64,000 bases of DNA from Poecilobothrus nobilitatus (taxonomy: Eukaryota; Arthropoda; Insecta; Diptera; Dolichopodidae), in assembly GCA_947095535.1 (NCBI GenBank), contig OX352773.1, positions 126,868,830 through 126,932,829 of the forward strand, in the 5' to 3' direction. This document shows positions 1 through 9,074 of the stretch, piece after piece; the stretch's first letter is position 1; each line of letters starts with the position of its first letter. Under the pieces are notes generated by a model, which was not told the origin of the DNA, made no database searches, and saw only the letters and a program-made list of their open reading frames with translations. A program made the translations under genes and the position numbers.

Positions 1-228
1 GTGTAAGTGTAATAATATAAGTATGAATAAATTTTTAACACAATTTAGTAGTGTTAGTTATATCCATAATAATAATCTAATTTTAAAACTTTATAACAGC
101 ATATTTGGGAAAAAGTATATTCAGAGCTGTGTTTCTAAACAAAAAATATAAATATATATATATCTAAAATATTGCGGTTTTTTAACTCATTTTAAAACAA
201 CTGTGAGAGGAATAGTATCATATACAAT

Positions 229-591
229 ATGTTATTGGCCTATACCTACTTTTTAAACAAAGCACATACGGTAAAAATTGTTGTTGGTTTTCATACAGAA
301 TTAATAGAAGCAACAATTTCATTACACCGCATTGGGAAAAAATTAATGTTTATTATTTATGAAGATTGGTTGGAATTTTATCAGCAATATCATCTACATC
401 CTAAAAATAAAGTTTCCTGCTTACAATTTGGTATAAAAGCTGAAAAACCACGGTCATTTGTACTAAAAGATGAGGAAATTGATAAATTTCGTAATCTATT
501 TAATTTTATCCACTTAGTAATGGTTTACAACAAAAATTCTGAAGGATGTGTAAAAGAATACATAAGAAAATATATTAGAACGTGTGTGTAA
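229..591 (+). CDS. hypothetical 120-aa protein near the Maverick integrase
   Basis: An intact 120-codon ORF starting MLLAYTYFLNKAHTVKIVVG. No domain is recognised and there is no signal peptide or transmembrane run. The middle, IYEDWLEFYQQYHLH, and the FGIKAEKPRSFVLKDEEIDKF region read like a small mixed alpha/beta protein. It lies about 0.8 kb upstream of, and on the same strand as, the integrase, so it may be an accessory gene of the same element. That assignment rests on position only. An intact ORF of this length in such AT-rich DNA is unlikely to be chance, but it could still belong to another repeat. Confidence 0.45.
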   Translation: MLLAYTYFLNKAHTVKIVVGFHTELIEATISLHRIGKKLMFIIYEDWLEFYQQYHLHPKNKVSCLQFGIKAEKPRSFVLKDEEIDKFRNLFNFIHLVMVYNKNSEGCVKEYIRKYIRTCV

Positions 592-1121
592 AACCAGCAA
601 ACTATATTAAAATATGAAATATAAATTCCATTAAACCGGTTTAATGTTCAATGTAATTATTCTAGATTATTTTTTGAGATTACATTTTTATTAAAAGAAT
701 TAATAGATAAATATTTAAATATAAATCAAGAGAATAAAATGTTAGAATAAGATTAAACTGTAAAATAAATTTATAATAAAAAATTTTAAATAAACTTTAT
801 TTACTTTTGTTTTTTTTACAATTACAATAAAATATGGCAATAGCAAAAACAACACAATAAATAAACAAAAATGTAAAAAATAATATTAAACATCTACAAT
901 AATACGGATATAATGTGGTTGGTTGCAAATTCTCTTTATCATTGTCCAAAGATTCAGAAACTTGCCCTCTTTCTACAAAATTACTGTCGATTTGAAATGT
1001 TAAAACGTTGAATAACCAGACTTTTTGAGAAAATTAAGTATTTTTTTTATTAATTTGCAGTGTTACTAAGATTAGAACTGACAACTGACTGAATAAAAAT
1101 TCAAATTTTGAAAAGGTATAA
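592..1121. other. AT-rich intergenic stretch, nothing recognised
   Basis: About 530 bases between the small ORF and the Cys-rich ORF. They are A/T-dominated with homopolymer runs. No ORF, repeat or RNA gene could be supported. Confidence 0.5.
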
Positions 1122-1436
1122 AAAGAATGCATTATCTTTATTGGTATTTATTTTAAGAATGGATGTGAAAGATTTCTTAGAAAAATATTATTAGATGAAC
1201 ACAAAACTTATATTTCAAATTTATACAATTATTTAGAAAAATTTGTTGGTAAAGAACAGTACAGTTCAAAATATGGTACACATTTTAGTTGCTGTCCTTG
1301 GGCTTATAATAATTGTACGTCAGGGCATGACACTTGTGAATGCTATTTTGTAGAAAAATATAACAAAGAATTAGAAAAGTTAATTAAATGGTATAAGCAT
1401 AATGTCAAAAGCTCAAATTGTAATGGAAATTCATAG
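1122..1436 (+). CDS. Cys/His-rich open frame overlapping the integrase start
   Basis: A frame open for 104 codons without an in-frame ATG, ending with TAG at 1434-1436. It overlaps the integrase start by 35 bases in another frame. The last third has a dense Cys/His cluster, FSCCPWAYNNC followed by HDTCEC, then a charged helix-like tail. This could be the end of a spliced or frameshifted upstream gene, or a small metal-binding or disulfide protein. The C-x3-HD-x-C pattern faintly recalls phospholipase A2, but the double Cys and calcium loop are absent, so I do not assign that. Its coupling to the integrase suggests it belongs to the Maverick. Confidence 0.4.
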   Translation, partial: KECIIFIGIYFKNGCERFLRKILLDEHKTYISNLYNYLEKFVGKEQYSSKYGTHFSCCPWAYNNCTSGHDTCECYFVEKYNKELEKLIKWYKHNVKSSNCNGNS

Positions 1437-2316
1437 ACCAGCAAGGCGTAGATATCCTAGAAGGAAATTCTTACAAAGAGGTTTAAATTATACTTGGCAA
1501 ATTGATTTAGTTGAAATGATACCATACGCAAAGTTTATTAATGGGTTTAAATATATGTTAACTGCCATAGATATATTTTCTAAATACGCATATGCTGAAC
1601 CTGTAAAAACAAAGAATGCTGAAAATGTTTTAGATGCCCTGAAATCAATTTTTGAGCGCGCTAAAGTTATACCCAAAAATATTCACTCTGATCAAGGTAA
1701 AGAGTTTTTTAATTCACAATTCCAAAACTATATGAGAGAAAAAGTAATCAATCACTATCATACATACAGTGAATTAAAAGCATCAATTGTTGAACGATTT
1801 AATCGTACAATGAAAAATTCTATGTGGAAAAAATTTAGTCTAAATGGAAATTATAAATGGTTATCTATTCTGCAATCAATAATAAAAGATTATAATTCAA
1901 GAAAACATTCTACAATAAAGCTTCCACCTGAAAAAGTTACCCGAAAAAATGAAAGAAATATATTGAAAAATATATACATGCAATCTAAAATTTTTCAAAA
2001 AAGTAAATATAAAGTTGGTGAATATGTAAGAATAAGTAAATATAATGGTCACTTCGAAAAAGGCTATCAACCAAATTGGTCAACAGAAATATTTAAAATT
2101 GATAAGATCAATAATACCTATCCAGTTACATATCAATTATCAGATTATAAAAATAATCCTATTTCAGGTGGTTTCTACAAAGAGGAACTCACTCCTGTTA
2201 AATATCCAAATTCTTACCTGGTAGAAAAAATTTTTATAAAACAAGGTAATAAAGTTTTTGTTAAATGGTTAGGGTTCAATGATGATCATAATACTTGGAT
2301 TAATAAAAAAAAATAG
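1402..2316 (+). CDS. Maverick-type DDE integrase with chromodomain
   Basis: A 304-aa ORF. The retroviral-like core has its first catalytic Asp in WQIDLVEMIPYAKF (about residue 36), the second in IHSDQGKEFFNS (about 97) and Glu in SIVERFNRTMK (about 137), giving a complete DDE triad. The C-terminus, VEKIFIKQGNKVFVKWLGF then NTWI, is a chromodomain, as in many Maverick integrases. It would insert the linear element DNA into the chromosome in the nucleus. The start at 1402 is the first ATG in frame and overlaps the preceding open frame. An N-terminal zinc-binding HHCC segment is not evident, so the N-terminus may be short. The ORF ends in a Lys run just after the chromodomain, with no internal stop. 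Confidence 0.88.
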   Translation: MSKAQIVMEIHRPARRRYPRRKFLQRGLNYTWQIDLVEMIPYAKFINGFKYMLTAIDIFSKYAYAEPVKTKNAENVLDALKSIFERAKVIPKNIHSDQGKEFFNSQFQNYMREKVINHYHTYSELKASIVERFNRTMKNSMWKKFSLNGNYKWLSILQSIIKDYNSRKHSTIKLPPEKVTRKNERNILKNIYMQSKIFQKSKYKVGEYVRISKYNGHFEKGYQPNWSTEIFKIDKINNTYPVTYQLSDYKNNPISGGFYKEELTPVKYPNSYLVEKIFIKQGNKVFVKWLGFNDDHNTWINKKK

Positions 2317-2442
2317 TATTTAATAAATTTGAACATTTTAATATTTATTTGTGCTATTTATACTAAAATTTTTAAATAAAAATTTAAACATTATATTTCT
2401 AATTAATTTATTATATGCTTTTATATTAACTCGTCGCTGTCG

Positions 2443-2444
2443 GT

Positions 2445-2475
<31 letters not shown>

Positions 2476-2478
2476 TTT
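2443..2478. repeat. (TTTA)n microsatellite
   Basis: About nine uninterrupted TTTA units just downstream of the integrase. A shorter tract of the same motif occurs at about 3229-3243. Confidence 0.9.
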
Positions 2479-2530
2479 GTCATTCTGTCACGCTTTTTAT
2501 TATCTTCGTAATCTGTTAGCAACATTTGTA

Positions 2531-2668
2531 AGTGTAGTATGGTGCAGAGGATAGTGTACAGGTTTCAAAAGTGGGGATCATGTTGTTCGAATCCAGTTCA
2601 CATGCAACATTTTTTTTTTTTAACTATCTATTCATCAACATTTTTTGAATAAAATATGTATACATTTT
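2531..2668 (+). repeat. tRNA-like SINE head, copy 1
   Basis: A pol III-like internal promoter: A box TGGTGCAGAGG at 2539-2549 and B box GTTCGAATCC at 2585-2594, followed by a T run at 2610-2621 that would act as a pol III terminator. It is not a canonical tRNA: no anticodon stem of the right shape was found. The sequence after the T run (AACT.TCTATTCATCAA) is repeated after copy 2 at about 3008, so both belong to one repeat family. Confidence 0.6.
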
Positions 2669-2900
2669 TGTATATATCAATTTAAAACTTACATTTTTAT
2701 CTCTTATTCATGCATACAAACATACACATTATATTTTTGATCTTTCCTGGTGTTTTGTATTAGCATAATTAGCAAAACACAATCCATACATACAATATTT
2801 TTATGTATGTTGCTAAGTTATTTTGTTTACAAAATTTGTTTAGTATTTAAATCAAAATATTTGCTGTCAACATTCTTTAATGCATATTGAATTAATGCAT

Positions 2901-3041
2901 ATATGGTGCAGAGGAAAGTATACAGGTCTTGAAAGTGAGTGTTAATGTATGGACTGTGGTTCGAATCCAATTCGTATATATGTATAATTTTTTTTTTTTT
3001 TTTTTTTAACTCTATTCATCAATATTTTTTAAATAAAATTT
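2901..3041 (+). repeat. tRNA-like SINE head, copy 2
   Basis: A box TGGTGCAGAGG at 2904-2914, B box GGTTCGAATCC at 2958-2968 (perfect consensus), then a T run at about 2987-3007. It is homologous to the copy starting at 2531, including the sequence after the T run. The A-to-B spacing is longer than in copy 1. Confidence 0.6.
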
Positions 3042-3361
3042 TATGTACCTACATAATATTATTTTTGTGCATAGAAAAGAATATAAAAAGTAAAGATCAT
3101 TACAAAATTATGCTTTTGCGCATTACGCATTATGATTTACAAACAAAAAATCTATTACGCATTATGATTTGTCAACACAAAAAATTAAAACTACGTATGT
3201 AAATATGTACGTACGTATGTACATAATATTTATTTATTTATTTATATTCAGGTACCGTGGTACATAAATGTGCCAGGTAACTATAACCCTTGTTTCCTGG
3301 TAGGAATGTGTACGTGATATAATGATATATTATAAAGTATTTACATATTGCGATATATGAA

Positions 3362-3472
3362 TTTTTTTTTTTTTTTTTTTATAATTATTGTACCCAGCCG
3401 GGAATCGAACCCGTGACCTCTCATTCCCTTATGAATGAGAAGCGGTGCGTCAACCACTGCACCAATGGCTGG
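3362..3472 (-). repeat. tRNA-like SINE with A tail (minus strand)
   Basis: On the minus strand: A box TGGTGCAGTGGT (3464-3453) and B box GGTTCGATTCC (3411-3401), both near-perfect. Ends CCAGCC and GGCTGG can pair. A 5-bp D-like stem GGTGC/GCACC is present, but the anticodon arm is an 8-bp stem TCTCATTC/GAATGAGA with a 6-nt loop, so it is tRNA-derived rather than a working tRNA. An A run (T run at 3363-3380 on +) follows, as in a retroposed copy. Confidence 0.6.
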
Positions 3473-3575
3473 ATACACATAATATTATGTTAAACTAATT
3501 TCCTAAATTATTTTGTTCCGCTCCATTTGTTTATAATTTAAATCAAGATATTTGTCAACATTTTTTACTGCATGA

Positions 3576-3982
3576 TCTTATTAAGCGATTAGGTAGGTAG
3601 GTGTTCAAGGTTAGATGTTTGTTTGGATATACGATATACTACTAATAGTATACTATAGAAATATACAGTAAAGTACATTTATGTATATCATTTTCATTCG
3701 ATTTATGTTGTTGGATTGTAATATTTATATAATCACAGTATTTTGGTACATATTTTACCCTGCGAGGTACTTTCTTTATTTATGAATTACATACTGGAAT
3801 AAGAAATTTTTACTCTTGCTGTAATGGAATCGATTTAACATCTCTTAATTTACTTAAACATTTGGTATAAAATTATAAAACGTATTTTATATCAGAAACA
3901 ATAATTAATGTATGTATGAATTAAAAATATCCCATATTTTTAAATTCAAATTATGTGTTTCATTTAAAACTAAAAAGTATAA
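3576..3982. other. AT-rich intergenic stretch, nothing recognised
   Basis: No supported ORF or RNA gene. It lies between the SINE cluster and the large inverted repeat. Confidence 0.5.
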
Positions 3983-4399
3983 AATAAAATAATATGTAAA
4001 AAAAATATTTTTTAAAATATGCTTTTATCGAAACCAAATTCGCACCCTAAAAAGTAGAAAATAAAATTGATTGCAAAACTTTAGCTTTTTTGACTGTTAT
4101 AATATAAAAGTGAATTGCTAGTGCAAGCATTTTGGACTGTTATAATATAAAAGTAAATTGCTGGAATAAAAAAGAAACACGAACCTCAAATTTCCTAGAT
4201 TTGTATTTAACTTTATTCCAGCAATTTACTTTTATATTATAACAGTCCAAAATGCTTGCACTAGCAATTCACTTTTATATTATAACAGTCAAAAAAGCTA
4301 AAGTTTTGCAATCAATTTTATTTTCTACTTTTTAGGGTGCGAATTTGGTTTCGATAAAAGCATATTTTAAAAAATATTTTTTTTACATATTATTTTATT
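3983..4399. repeat. inverted repeat, 188-bp arms, 41-nt loop
   Basis: Arms 3983-4170 and 4212-4399 are, by eye, perfect or almost perfect reverse complements; the loop is 4171-4211. The right arm overlaps the extreme 3' end of the polymerase C-terminal frame. Within each arm a 17-nt block (ACTGTTATAATATAAAA) occurs twice. It lies between the convergent integrase and polymerase genes. It could be a foldback element, a replication-derived hairpin of the Maverick, or a head-to-head fusion of element ends. Confidence 0.9.
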
Positions 4400-4633
4400 A
4401 TTAATATTAGATCTTTTATATCCATAGGGAAATGAACTACCATCTTCCATAAATTTACGTTTTTCTAACCTAGTTTGATATTTTTTTATTTCAGGAACTG
4501 TGATAACTTTATGCTCTTTATTACGTCGAATATTTTGTGAAAGTATGTATATATCGTTGTCTTCCTTCACATTTAGCACCGCTTCTTTAATTGTATTAAA
4601 ATTAATTTTTTGGAGGCTGTATAGTTTAAACAA
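4367..4633 (-). pseudogene. DNA polymerase B C-terminus (frame-shifted piece)
   Basis: An 88-codon frame that continues the polymerase after a frameshift near 4620. It ends with a basic, Pro/Gly-aromatic tail (SSFPYGYKRS) of the kind seen at the end of insect Maverick polymerases. The last codons run into the right arm of the 188-bp inverted repeat, so the native stop may have been altered. Alone it has no catalytic motif. Confidence 0.65.
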
Positions 4634-5916
4634 ATTCCTTTAACTTTACAAACTAGTTTTTCTTCATTGTCTTTCGTACTGTGAACTTTATATGCATAGT
4701 TTTTAGGGCCTCCACTTACAAATTCTGTAATGTAACTTCCAACACCATAACATTCTAGTTCATCGGTCATATCTCCTATAAAATCCCCTGTTTGGGGTTC
4801 ATATTCTCCTGTACGACTTATATATATTACGGAATCAGTGTCATAATATAAAACTCTATCCTTTAGTTTTTCTAAATAACTATATAATTTAAATCGAGCT
4901 TGAGTAGTTTTGTAGGCTGCAATACATACATTTACAGTAGATAATGATTCACCTGCTTCTTCTTTGTACTGCCAATTACCTATAATGTTTTCCTCACTTA
5001 CTGGAAGAATACAACAAACGTCTATAGATGGATTTGTTAACATGTCATATAAATCCTTAGGTTGATTAATAATTATTGTTTTTTGTAAGTTTTCTCTCTG
5101 TCCAAATTTACCCCAAAAAGAATTAAGCATTAATTTTGCAAAAGATCGTAGTCCCTGATTATTTACAATTTCATTAAATTCTAGTTGAATATTTTCATTT
5201 CTAAGAAAATCCGTTATATACTTCTCTTTCTCTTCCTTTGTTATACAGTTACTAGGCCATCCCGATGCCTGTTGTTTTATTTTTAAAAATTTGTTCATCA
5301 TTTGTGTGAAAAGACCATCTGTTTTTGTTACACCATTGTATTGACATATTATGTTGTAACTCCATATTTCATGAATTTTTAATATTTTATATTTCAATTC
5401 AAGGGCTTTTAACACCTCATCAATAATCCATGTTCCAAGTAAAGCTCTTTCGTTATCATTATGTAAACAAAATTCATTTAGGTTTTTTTCCTCACTACAT
5501 GTGCGACATAAGGAAAACATTAATTTGTTCTTTTGTTTTACAGGTAATACTGGATGTATAAGATTTTCTGGTGCTAAAATTTTACATTTTATAAGTCCAT
5601 TCAAATCTTTTAAATTTTGTTTAGTACAATTAACGTTTCCTATATAAACATCTGGATGGCCGACAGGAAATTTTCCATATTTGCAAACCCATGGATATAA
5701 AGAACAAATATCTATATATTTTATTTTTTCTCCTTTTTTACATTTGTAGTAGTTGTAAACATTATCTGTACGACTACTATAAAAAGAATCCCGAGGTTTT
5801 AATGGTGAAAGTTGTACTAATGGATGGTTATTTAAGTAATTCATTTTGCTTTTACTTATTTGAGAATAAAAATCACATTCCCACATTTCAATTACATTGT
5901 AATCTAATCTTTTCAA
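4573..5916 (-). pseudogene. protein-primed DNA polymerase B, palm/catalytic part
   Basis: A 447-codon open piece with the family B polymerase motifs in order: motif A DICSLYPW, motif B KLMLNSFWGKFGQ, and motif C YYDTDSV with its two catalytic aspartates. These place it in the protein-primed group used by Mavericks to copy their linear DNA. The catalytic residues are intact, but the piece is separated from the exonuclease part by a stop/frame change near 5945 and from the C-terminus by a frameshift near 4620. The full gene therefore cannot be read. The ATG of this piece is internal and not the true start. Confidence 0.88.
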
Positions 5917-5946
5917 CCTATCAGATTTTCTAATAGTTCTATCATA

Positions 5947-6687
5947 TCATTCATTCATTGTATCATTTTTATCATCATATAAATATGAATTACGATTACG
6001 TGGAAAACAGTTAGGATGACCGTGATAATAACATCCATAAAATTCAAAAACTTGATTTTTTGTTTCTAAACAAAAACCATCAACTTTTACACCGGCTACG
6101 ACAGCTTCTTTTTGTTTAGCAGCATGTCTAATGTTAATATTCCGTTTTTCCTCCTCCCAAACCAACCATTGAATAGCTGCCTTTGATTGGTTATCTGAAT
6201 ACCTATACCCGTTTTTGGGTATTAAACCAATCGTATCTGGTTTTAAAAAAGTTACGTCTAAATGCAAGATTACAAGCAGACGCTATAGTTGTGGCCTCTA
6301 GAAAAGGTTCAACGTTACATTCTCTAAGAAAAAATTCTCTGAACTTTAAGCATGATTGCGTTAGTATTGCTACGTCATTTATACAATATTTTACAATATC
6401 ATTTTCCATATAGAATTCATCATTTTTGTGATCTTCATACCATTTCAGAAATACTTCACGTTCGTTAGTTTTCATGGTATCTGTGTTATAATATTCAACA
6501 GGTGGTAATGGTCCAATATAATTTTTATTTTCCGTTGTATTGAAGAGATGCGGGAAATATCTTTTTTCAAATCAATTTGTAAATCAAAAGCCTTTGGTAA
6601 TTTTGATAATGCCATTGCAAAGTAATTAATTGAGTCTATAAATTTTATGTTATCTAATAACATCATGATAATTTTTGAACCTCGCAA
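5947..6687 (-). pseudogene. DNA polymerase B, exonuclease-proximal part in several frames
   Basis: Three overlapping frames (6687-6472, 6475-6203 and 6267-5947) carry consecutive parts of one protein. They contain DNIKFIDSINYFAMALSKLP (an exonuclease-domain-type DSxxY segment), then IVKYCINDVAILTQSC (Yx3D-like third exonuclease motif), then VFEFYGCYYHGHPNC, a conserved stretch before the palm. The order matches one gene broken by at least three frameshifts. No catalytic claim is possible because the reading frame is lost. Confidence 0.75.
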
Positions 6688-7040
6688 ATTAGTTTAGTTT
6701 TTAAAGAGGTTTTTTCTAATATAATATTTAAAATAAATTGATGGTCAAAAGATTGTCCATTAGGTGCTATTACTACGACAGTTTTGAATCTTTTCTTATC
6801 TCCATTATATACATCAGAAATTTCTCTATAATATTTCCCTCTTTAATTCCTCTTCTTCTAAATTTACATGTTTCACAAAAATATAACGAGGACAACGAAA
6901 TACATGCGTCACATCTTTGCTCGAAAACACACAAATTTGGTTCATGTAGTTTAATATCTGAATGCCTCTTATGTACTTCTTTCCAAAAGCTTTTTCTTGT
7001 TGTGTTTCCAAATCGTAAAATATATAATAAAATTTTTTAG
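6688..7040 (-). pseudogene. DNA polymerase B, degraded linker between zinc-rich and exonuclease parts
   Basis: A short frame at 7011-6826 (FSSKDVTHVFRCPRYIFVKH) continues the zinc-rich part after a frameshift near 7000. Another frame further down (about 6826-6700) contains an APNGQSFDHQFIL-like segment typical of the exonuclease region. At least two frameshifts are needed to connect them. Confidence 0.55.
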
Positions 7041-7706
7041 TTTAGGTTGATTTCTGTTTTGTTGAATAAAACATTTATGATTCTCAGGAACATAGTTACT
7101 GCAAATCTTGCAAAAGTATTCACCACATACATGGTTTCTGTCGGCTCTATAAAGTTTTAAGCAAGACAAACATTTTTTAACTTCGTCACAAATACTGTTG
7201 CGTTTTGAACTTGACGCCCTATGGTTATCTAAACACATTCGACCTCGAAATGAACGATTACAATCATTGCATAAAATTTGTTTTAAATTATTAAGACATG
7301 GTGGAGAATTTTGACAGCATGGACATGTTCCTGTGCATCTATGATTACTTTTGTTGTTGTATGGAATGTGGCAATCTTCACAATAATAACTGGCGCAAAA
7401 GGGTGCAGTCAGCGATTTTATTACGTTGTAGTGATTTTTATAAAACAACAAATTTAGCCGTTTTTCAGGTCCAATTCCTTCAAATATTACCTCTCTGCCT
7501 CTTGTTCCCAATTTGTACACAACAATTTTATAATTTTTCAAATATTCTTGAAACTTTTTGAGTTCCTGTATTCCACAACCTTTATTTGGAATTTTTACTC
7601 CTGCATTTTTAGTTAGTTCGATAGCTTTTAAAGTTTGTAATTTTCCTGTATCATTACGAATTTTGTGTTTGTAGTTCTTATCATTTTTAGTTTGTGATAT
7701 CGCCAC
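6969..7706 (-). pseudogene. DNA polymerase B, zinc-rich N-terminal part (exon 2)
   Basis: The open frame runs from the splice acceptor at 7870 past the ATG at 7706. It contains a chain of Cys/His pairs: CEDCHIPYNN...HRC, CPCC, CNDC, CLSC, then CGEYFCKIC...HKC. Such Cys-rich segments are usual before the exonuclease domain in insect Maverick polymerases and probably bind zinc. A segment reading IICIKNKNNLCLPKALIVAI precedes it. The frame breaks near 7000. The region joins exon 1 across a 69-nt intron. Confidence 0.75.
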
Positions 7707-7870
7707 AATTAAGGCCTTAGGTAGACATAAATTGTTTTTGTTTTTAATGCAAATTATTCCTTTTCGCTTTAAGCTTTCCTCATCATATGATGAATATTTT
7801 TGTGATCTTCCTCTCCCAAATGGTACCCTTACAGAAGTAACTGAAAGATAAAATGTATCTGTGCTTAAAC

Positions 7871-7939
7871 CTGTAACATAAAAACAAAATAAAAGTATTA
7901 ATAATAAAAATAATAATGAAGTATTTATTTAGTAGTTAC
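7871..7939 (-). other. 69-nt spliceosomal intron in the polymerase gene
   Basis: Read on the minus strand: donor GTAACT starts at 7939, acceptor TTATGTTACAG ends at 7871. Removing it joins the exon 1 frame (ending QSNSEG) to an open exon 2 frame in phase 1; without splicing, exon 1 stops three codons later. The interior is AT-rich with a T-rich acceptor tract. The length is typical of short insect introns. Confidence 0.7.
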
Positions 7940-8375
7940 CTTCAGAATTACTTTGAAAAATTTTTGATATCATTTCCCATACATCAGAAAATGTTAGATC
8001 GCCTGCATTTCTAAAACTTAGCCATCCAGGACCATGTTGCTGGAAGCTTTCTCCACAGAATGTTAATCCTACTTTATCTAGAGGGTGCATATCAGTTGTA
8101 ACATCTTGAATTATTTTATACAATGCGTTTTTTATCCAGTTAACAAGTTCTACGTTATTAGGAACTGAACTAATTATAAACTTGACTTTACGTCCGCGTA
8201 CGCTAAAACGTTTGACTACTGATGCTGAATCACTTTCAATCCTATAAGGAAGTGATTCTATCTCCGGTGAATGATTAAAAAATCGTTCTAATAAAATTTT
8301 TTTTTTTAAATCGAAAAGGAATTTATAGAATAAATTCAGGTTTAAACACAAATATTTTGTTTTTACAGTAAACAC
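7929..8375 (-). pseudogene. DNA polymerase B N-terminal region (exon 1)
   Basis: An open frame ending just inside the intron. It contains LVNWIKNALYKIIQDVTTDM, VGLTFCGESFQQHGPGWLSF and DLTFSDVWEMISKIFQS, a block I recognise as the usual N-terminal region of insect Maverick polymerase proteins. The first 25 or so residues from the ATG at 8375 are low-complexity and may be intronic or 5' UTR, so the true start is uncertain; FFNHSPEIESLP is the first convincing segment. It is divergent from the ORF at 8658. Confidence 0.65.
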
Positions 8376-8657
8376 CTATCTTCAAACAAAGTATTTTTAA
8401 TAAATTATATCTTCCTTTTTTTTCTAATTAAAACTACCTACATCTTTTTGAATCTTTCTTTGAAATAGAAAATATTTCAACAATGTAGTTTGATTTATGA
8501 AGCCGAAAGCAGTTATAATAAATTAAAATTTTAATTAATATGCTTTGATAAATTCTATAGATTTCTAACAATTTTATTTAATATAAATACTGCAGAATTT
8601 TATAGAAGAAATCATAGTCTTACTTAAAATCAAGCAAAGTAAACAACATAATCAAGC
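8376..8657. promoter_or_regulatory. divergent intergenic region of the Maverick
   Basis: About 280 AT-rich bases between the start of the polymerase (-) and the polyQ ORF (+). By position it should hold both promoters. No clear TATA box or initiator was assigned. Confidence 0.35.
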
Positions 8658-9074
8658 ATGTACAACAACACTGAAGACATATTTTTCTTTACACAACCAA
8701 CACATGTTGTGCTTCCACCGAAGAGGAAGAAATGCCAGCATCAGCAACAACCTCAACACGGACAAGCATCACAGCACCAGCAACAATCGCAACAACAACA
8801 ATACGAACAACACCAATCATATGAGCAACCAAAAAGAAAAAGATGTTTGGAATCATTTAATGCAAAAATAAAAAGAAAAACTTTTTTAAAGGTAAAAGAT
8901 ATGGAGCCAGATGCGCTCTATACAATTAAAAAAGTTAAACTATTACCAACAGTTAATGGTCCGTCTTGGGTTTTTGAAACAGAAAATTACATAATTTTCA
9001 TACCAAAAACCTATCTGGACCTATTCGAAGATAAGGAATTCCGGGAGGAAATTCTAAAAGGCGATCTCTATTGA
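8658..9074 (+). CDS. polyQ/H-basic 138-aa protein, possibly OB-like C-terminal domain
   Basis: An intact 138-codon ORF. Residues 1-60 are Gln/His-rich (runs such as QQQSQQQQYEQHQ) flanked by basic clusters PPKRKKC and PKRKRC that look like nuclear localisation signals. Residues about 72-138 are ordered: FLKVKDMEPDALYTIKKVKL, then WVFETENYIIFIPKTYLDLF. This reads as a short beta-rich domain of the kind seen in small insect mobile-element proteins, possibly a nucleic-acid-binding OB-like fold (inference). It is divergent from the polymerase, so it is probably a Maverick gene. A single-strand-binding or DNA-packaging role is possible. Confidence 0.6.
   Translation: MYNNTEDIFFFTQPTHVVLPPKRKKCQHQQQPQHGQASQHQQQSQQQQYEQHQSYEQPKRKRCLESFNAKIKRKTFLKVKDMEPDALYTIKKVKLLPTVNGPSWVFETENYIIFIPKTYLDLFEDKEFREEILKGDLY

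Larger units (their letters stand above)
2538..3575 (+). repeat. two diverged direct copies of a roughly 360-bp unit
   Basis: Unit 1 (about 2538-2885) and unit 2 (about 2901-3575) share the tRNA-like head, the T run, the following 45 bases and a distal block (TTAAATCAA.ATATTTG then CAACATT.TTTA.TGCAT). Unit 2 is longer because a minus-strand SINE and a TTTA tract sit inside it (about 3229-3480). Confidence 0.5.
229..9074. mobile_element. Maverick/Polinton-like element, degenerate remnant
   Basis: The segment holds two hallmark genes of Maverick/Polinton elements: a retrovirus-type DDE integrase with C-terminal chromodomain (1402-2316, +) and a protein-primed family B DNA polymerase (4367-8375, -). 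Three unassigned small ORFs lie around them. The known family also carries an FtsK/HerA-type ATPase, a maturation protease and capsid genes; I find none here, so the copy is partial. The polymerase has several frameshifts, so it is inactive as read. No terminal inverted repeats were recognised at the outer edges, so the limits given are those of the first and last ORF. The related virus-like elements called adintoviruses have the same integrase plus polymerase pair. Confidence 0.75.

Noticed and set aside
1270..1360. Possible phospholipase A2 active site (C-x3-HD-x-C) in the Cys-rich frame
   Set aside because: The second Cys of the CCxxHD motif, the calcium-binding loop and the normal spacing are missing, and there is no start codon. 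The resemblance is too weak.
3394..3472. Functional tRNA gene on the minus strand
   Set aside because: A and B boxes are good, but the anticodon arm is an 8-bp stem with a 6-nt loop, the acceptor/T stems overlap, and an A run follows: a SINE head.
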